A DNA stretch of 64,000 nucleotides from JBEVOS01 sp044226655. GTDB lineage: Bacteria; Pseudomonadota; Alphaproteobacteria; Caulobacterales; Aquidulcibacteraceae. A model generated the notes under the pieces. It was not told the DNA's origin. It did not search any database and saw only the letters and a list, made by a program, of their open reading frames with translations. Below, piece after piece: positions 60,001 through 64,000 of the stretch (its first letter is position 1; each line of letters opens with the position of its first letter). The stretch covers positions 349,208 through 413,207 of the forward strand of contig JBGAGO010000003.1 in NCBI GenBank assembly GCA_044226655.1, written 5' to 3'. A program made the translations under genes and the position numbers.

Positions 60001-60432
60001 ATGCTCATCACCCATGTGATCCGCGACAAGGGCGCGATCGTGCACACGCTCGATGAAGGCGCGACGCTGGAACAGGCCGCCAAAGAACTCGCCCTGAAGC
60101 GCGTCGGCGCGCTCGTCGTGGTGGACGAACGCGGCAAGGTCTCCGGTCTCTTATCCGAGCGCGACATCGTGCGCGAGATCGCACAGCGCGGCGCCTCGTG
60201 CCTGGGCGACCGGGTCAGCGCGGCGATGAGCAAGGTCATCATCACGGCCGAACCCAGCGAAACCATCGATGACGGCCTCTCGCGCATGACCGACCGGCGC
60301 ATCCGCCATCTGCCCGTGCTCGACAGCGGCCGCCTCGTCGGCATCGTCTCAATCGGAGACCTGGTGAAGCACAGGATCGAAGCCGTCGAAGCCGAAGCCC
60401 GCGCCATGCAGGACTATATCGCGGCGCGCTAG
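60001..60432 (+). CDS. Tandem CBS-domain protein
   Basis: 143 residues made of two CBS domains: LKRVGALVVVDERGKVSGLL with SERDIVREIA, then RIRHLPVLDSGRLVGIVSIG and DLVKHRIE. Such stand-alone pairs bind AMP, ATP or SAM and regulate partners. GGGAGG lies 8 bases before the ATG. The 3' end overlaps the VOC gene by four bases on the other strand. Partner not evident. Confidence 0.92.
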   Translation: MLITHVIRDKGAIVHTLDEGATLEQAAKELALKRVGALVVVDERGKVSGLLSERDIVREIAQRGASCLGDRVSAAMSKVIITAEPSETIDDGLSRMTDRRIRHLPVLDSGRLVGIVSIGDLVKHRIEAVEAEARAMQDYIAAR

Positions 60433-60812
60433 TGCTCGCCGCGTTGGCACAGTGCGAGCGCGTAGCCGTCGGGGTCGCGCACCACAAATTCGGTGTGGCC
60501 AGCCAATTTGATGAACGTCGGCGGTCCCTCGACCTGCGCGCCGATCGCGAGGGCGTTTGCATAGGCGGCGCGAATGTCGGGCACTTTGAAATAGAGCAGC
60601 AGGCCGGCGCCGCGGGGCGCGCCCTCGGGAAGCCGCTCGCCGCCATGTTCGTCGGCGTCGGCGCGGTGGAGCTGCAGGATGAGCGCCTTGTCGGCGTCGA
60701 CGATCATTTCATAGTCCGGCCCGCCGTGAGCGCCCCTGGCGCCGAGCAGCGCCTGATAGAAGCGCGACGAGGCTTCGACATCATCGACGAACAGCATCGG
60801 ATCGAACGGCAT
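60429..60812 (-). CDS. VOC (glyoxalase-like) family protein
   Basis: 127 residues with the paired beta-alpha-beta-beta-beta modules: MLFVDDVEASSRFYQALLGA and LLYFKVPDIRAAYANAL, ending FVVRDPDGYALALCQRG. Metal-binding histidine and glutamate positions are only partly recognisable, so it may be a binding protein (bleomycin-resistance-like) rather than an enzyme. The serine hydrolase gene ends 22 bases upstream on the same strand. Confidence 0.88.
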   Translation of the reverse strand: MPFDPMLFVDDVEASSRFYQALLGARGAHGGPDYEMIVDADKALILQLHRADADEHGGERLPEGAPRGAGLLLYFKVPDIRAAYANALAIGAQVEGPPTFIKLAGHTEFVVRDPDGYALALCQRGEH

Positions 60813-60834
60813 GGGCGCCTCCCGCGCTGCGAGG

Positions 60835-61980
60835 CTACGCTCCAGCCAACGCCGCGTACATCGGCATGATCATGCTGAAGCCGCGGGCGTCGCCGGTGGT
60901 GCCGCGGCCCATCTTGTTCATGACGTAGGCGAAGCAGGCGCGCGCATCCATGTCGACGATGACGATCGAGCCGCCCCAGCCGCCCCAGAAACACGCGTTC
61001 TTGTTGGGCAGCGGCACAAATTCGCTCGGCAGGCCATAGCCCATGCCGAAGGTCACCGGGATGCCGAGCACGAGATCGGTTCCGCTGACTTGCGGTTCGA
61101 GCGCGCGGCGCGCGCCGTCGGCCGACATGATGCGCTTGCCGCCGCTGACGCCGCCATTGGCGAGCACGGTCTGCGCTTGCACGACCGAGCGCGCATTGCC
61201 GGTTCCGCCGGCGGCGGGAATTTCGGCGGCGCGCCAGGCGCGCGTGCGCGTCGCGCTGACATTGAGCGGAATGCAGGTGAAGGTGCGGTGCGCGATCGAG
61301 CCGGGTTCGCTGCCCGCGCCGAGCGCTTCGCTTTCGGGCGGCGGAATGAGATCAGCGACACGCGCATCATGTTCCGGCGCAAGGCCGATGTGAAAATCGG
61401 CGCCGAGCGGTTCGGCGATGTTCTCGCGGAAAAACGTCCCGACACTTTTGCCCGACACGCGGCGGATCACTTCGCCGACGAGATTGCCCTGCGTGATGGC
61501 GTGATAGCCCGAGGCGGTTCCCGGCTCCCACCAGGGCTTTTGCGCCGCGAGCAGCGCACACACGCGGTCCCAATCGTAGATCGCTTCCGCCTCGAGCTTT
61601 TGGTCCCAGCCTGAGAGGCCGGCAGCGTGCGAGAGCAGATGGCTGACCTTCACCGCTTCTTTGCCGTTGGCGGCGAATTCCGGCCAATAGCGCGCGACCG
61701 GCGCGTGGAGATCGAGTGCGCCGCGATCGGCCAGGAGGAGGGCGGAGAGCGCCGTCATCGTCTTGGTCGTCGAGTAGACGTTGACGATGGTGTCGCGCTC
61801 CCAGGGCCGGGAGCTGGCCTCATCGGCGTGGCCGCCCCAGAGGTCGACCACGAGCTCGCCATCGACGCTGGCGGCGAACGACGCGCCGACATCGGCGCCG
61901 GAGGCGAAATTGGCCGCCATGGCCTCGCGCACCGCCGCGAATTTCGGGTCGCAGCTGCCTTGAATCTCGATCGCCGCCAT
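60835..61980 (-). CDS. Serine hydrolase, class C beta-lactamase/EstB-like family
   Basis: 381 residues. The catalytic STTK (SxxK) lies in NVYSTTKTMTALSALLLADR near residue 72; HLLSHAAGLSGWD and GYHAITQGNLVGEVIRR are family blocks and FWGGWGGS near the end replaces the KTG triad, as in EstB-type esterases. Probably cytoplasmic, as no signal peptide is seen. AAGGAGG stands 6 bases before ATG 61980. Likely an esterase; substrate unknown. Confidence 0.92.
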   Translation of the reverse strand: MAAIEIQGSCDPKFAAVREAMAANFASGADVGASFAASVDGELVVDLWGGHADEASSRPWERDTIVNVYSTTKTMTALSALLLADRGALDLHAPVARYWPEFAANGKEAVKVSHLLSHAAGLSGWDQKLEAEAIYDWDRVCALLAAQKPWWEPGTASGYHAITQGNLVGEVIRRVSGKSVGTFFRENIAEPLGADFHIGLAPEHDARVADLIPPPESEALGAGSEPGSIAHRTFTCIPLNVSATRTRAWRAAEIPAAGGTGNARSVVQAQTVLANGGVSGGKRIMSADGARRALEPQVSGTDLVLGIPVTFGMGYGLPSEFVPLPNKNACFWGGWGGSIVIVDMDARACFAYVMNKMGRGTTGDARGFSMIMPMYAALAGA

Positions 61981-62272
61981 CACGCGCCTCCTTATCTTGT
62001 CGGGGGAGGTTAGGCGGGCTGGAGCCGCGAAGCGAGCGACGCGGATCGCGCTTTCCGGCGATGGCGTGGGGGTTTTATCCCAATGAGGCGAAGAAACCCC
62101 GGCGGACGCCGCGTCTTTCGCTTGTTTTTAACCTTTCGATTCGCTATCTTCCCCAGCTCACCGGATCGATGGGTCAGCGCCTCGGCGCCGCCTCGCCCGC
62201 CGGGCCTCCATATCTCTGTTTCGGGCGTGTGAACGGTCGAAACCATGCTGTGGAAAAGGTCCGAAAAGTCCG

Positions 62273-62301
62273 TTGACACTGTGGAGTCGGGCGCATAGAA
62301 C
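62273..62301 (+). promoter_or_regulatory. rRNA operon promoter P1
   Basis: TTGACA (62273-62278), a 17-base spacer, then TAGAAC (62296-62301). Start expected near 62308, about 340 bases ahead of 16S. The rest of the 61981-62644 interval shows no credible gene. Confidence 0.75.
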
Positions 62302-62381
62302 GCGCGCTCTTCGCCGGCCGGGGCATCTCGGCGGCGTAACGAATAAGGCGAAAGGCCAAAAGCCGATCGTCCGTTTTCGTC

Positions 62382-62392
62382 GCTCTTTGACA
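62382..62392 (+). promoter_or_regulatory. boxA-like antitermination element of the rRNA leader
   Basis: GCTCTTTGACA followed by TCGTGA, the boxA pattern that recruits the Nus factors in bacterial rRNA leaders, located between the promoter and 16S. Confidence 0.7.
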
Positions 62393-62477
62393 TCGTGATT
62401 TTGGAGAAGGGAAACGCAGGCGGCGTTGTCCTGTCGATCGAGGCCCTCCCTTGGGAGGTCTGCTCGGTCACACGACT

Positions 62478-62508
62478 CTGACGGTATGCGTTTTCTGGAA
62501 CTTATAAT
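62478..62508 (+). promoter_or_regulatory. Possible second rRNA promoter
   Basis: A perfect TATAAT at 62503-62508 with CTGACG (4 of 6) 19 bases upstream. The long spacer and position after boxA make it doubtful. Confidence 0.3.
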
Positions 62509-62644
62509 CGACAATCAGACCGGCCGGTCTTCGGACGCGGTTCGGTCAGTGCGTCGGTTCCCGTTACTTTAAATGCATACGCCAATATATCGGCCCCTGG
62601 CCGTCGGATTAGCCTCCGGCAGCCGGGATTATGTCAGATCAACT

Positions 62645-64000
<1,356 letters not shown>

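Noticed and set aside
62387..62392. TTGACA as a second -35 in the rRNA leader
   Set aside because: No -10 follows at the right distance; the bases belong to the boxA-like GCTCTTTGACA.

Overview
The window is GC-rich, densely coded alphaproteobacterial DNA. Two things point to the stalked, holdfast-making lineage (Caulobacterales in the broad sense, Hyphomonadaceae or Terricaulis-like): an alphaproteobacterial 16S rRNA gene that runs off the right edge at 62645-64000, and a holdfast-anchor operon hfaA-hfaB-hfaD at 54.7-57.4 kb. A genus cannot be assigned from reading alone.

Left half, 1 to about 33.8 kb: an accessory block for life with nitrate and nitric oxide and without oxygen. In order it holds a periplasmic thiol set (thioredoxin-like, CcdA-like, DoxX-like), a DUF454 protein, ubiM-like/nnrS/hemN, a partial molybdenum-cofactor set (moeA, moaA, mobA) behind a Dnr-type Crp/Fnr regulator, a narK1K2 fusion and narGHJI with an outer-membrane porin gene set between narJ and narI, then a PpiC-type isomerase, a small unknown protein and a hemerythrin. 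Class II ribonucleotide reductase (nrdJ) follows, and then a stretch (26.8-32.2 kb) of broken genes: epoxide hydrolase fragment, ferritin-like protein, truncated FixJ-type regulator, a truncated globin joined in frame to an alternative oxidase, NsrR-like repressor and a second DUF454. Seven FNR/Dnr-type boxes (TTGAY-N4-RTCAA or one base off) lie in the intergenic regions of this half, giving a candidate regulon. The block ends at a P4-like tyrosine recombinase (32.4-33.6 kb) next to a radC gene cut off exactly after its HNHP motif. I read this as a nitrate-respiration island integrated in radC, with its other end outside the window to the left.

Right half, 33.8-64 kb: ordinary chromosome with no frameshifts that I could see. 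It holds truncated radC, map, an alcohol-dehydrogenase-like reductase, a CinA-like protein, tRNA-Leu(UAA), a SulP transporter, an O-methyltransferase, a Gfo/Idh/MocA oxidoreductase, the sulfate-activation operon cysD - 53-residue small ORF - cysNC, HMG-CoA lyase, two TorF-like proteins, an SDR, queF, a UPF0178 gene apparently starting with CTG, a CorA-type transporter, phoU, a nitroreductase, a NUDIX enzyme, cysE, an unknown 378-residue protein, the holdfast operon, rhomboid, GDYXXLXY/DUF2157 pair, a CBS protein, a VOC protein, a serine hydrolase and the rRNA operon start.

How the parts fit: nitrate enters through NarK and is reduced by NarGHI, which needs MoCo (moeA/moaA/mobA), haem (hemN), the NarJ chaperone and quinol. 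NO made downstream is met by NnrS, hemerythrin, globin and the alternative oxidase under NsrR/Dnr control, while NrdJ supplies deoxynucleotides without oxygen. No nitrite, nitric-oxide or nitrous-oxide reductase is present in the window.
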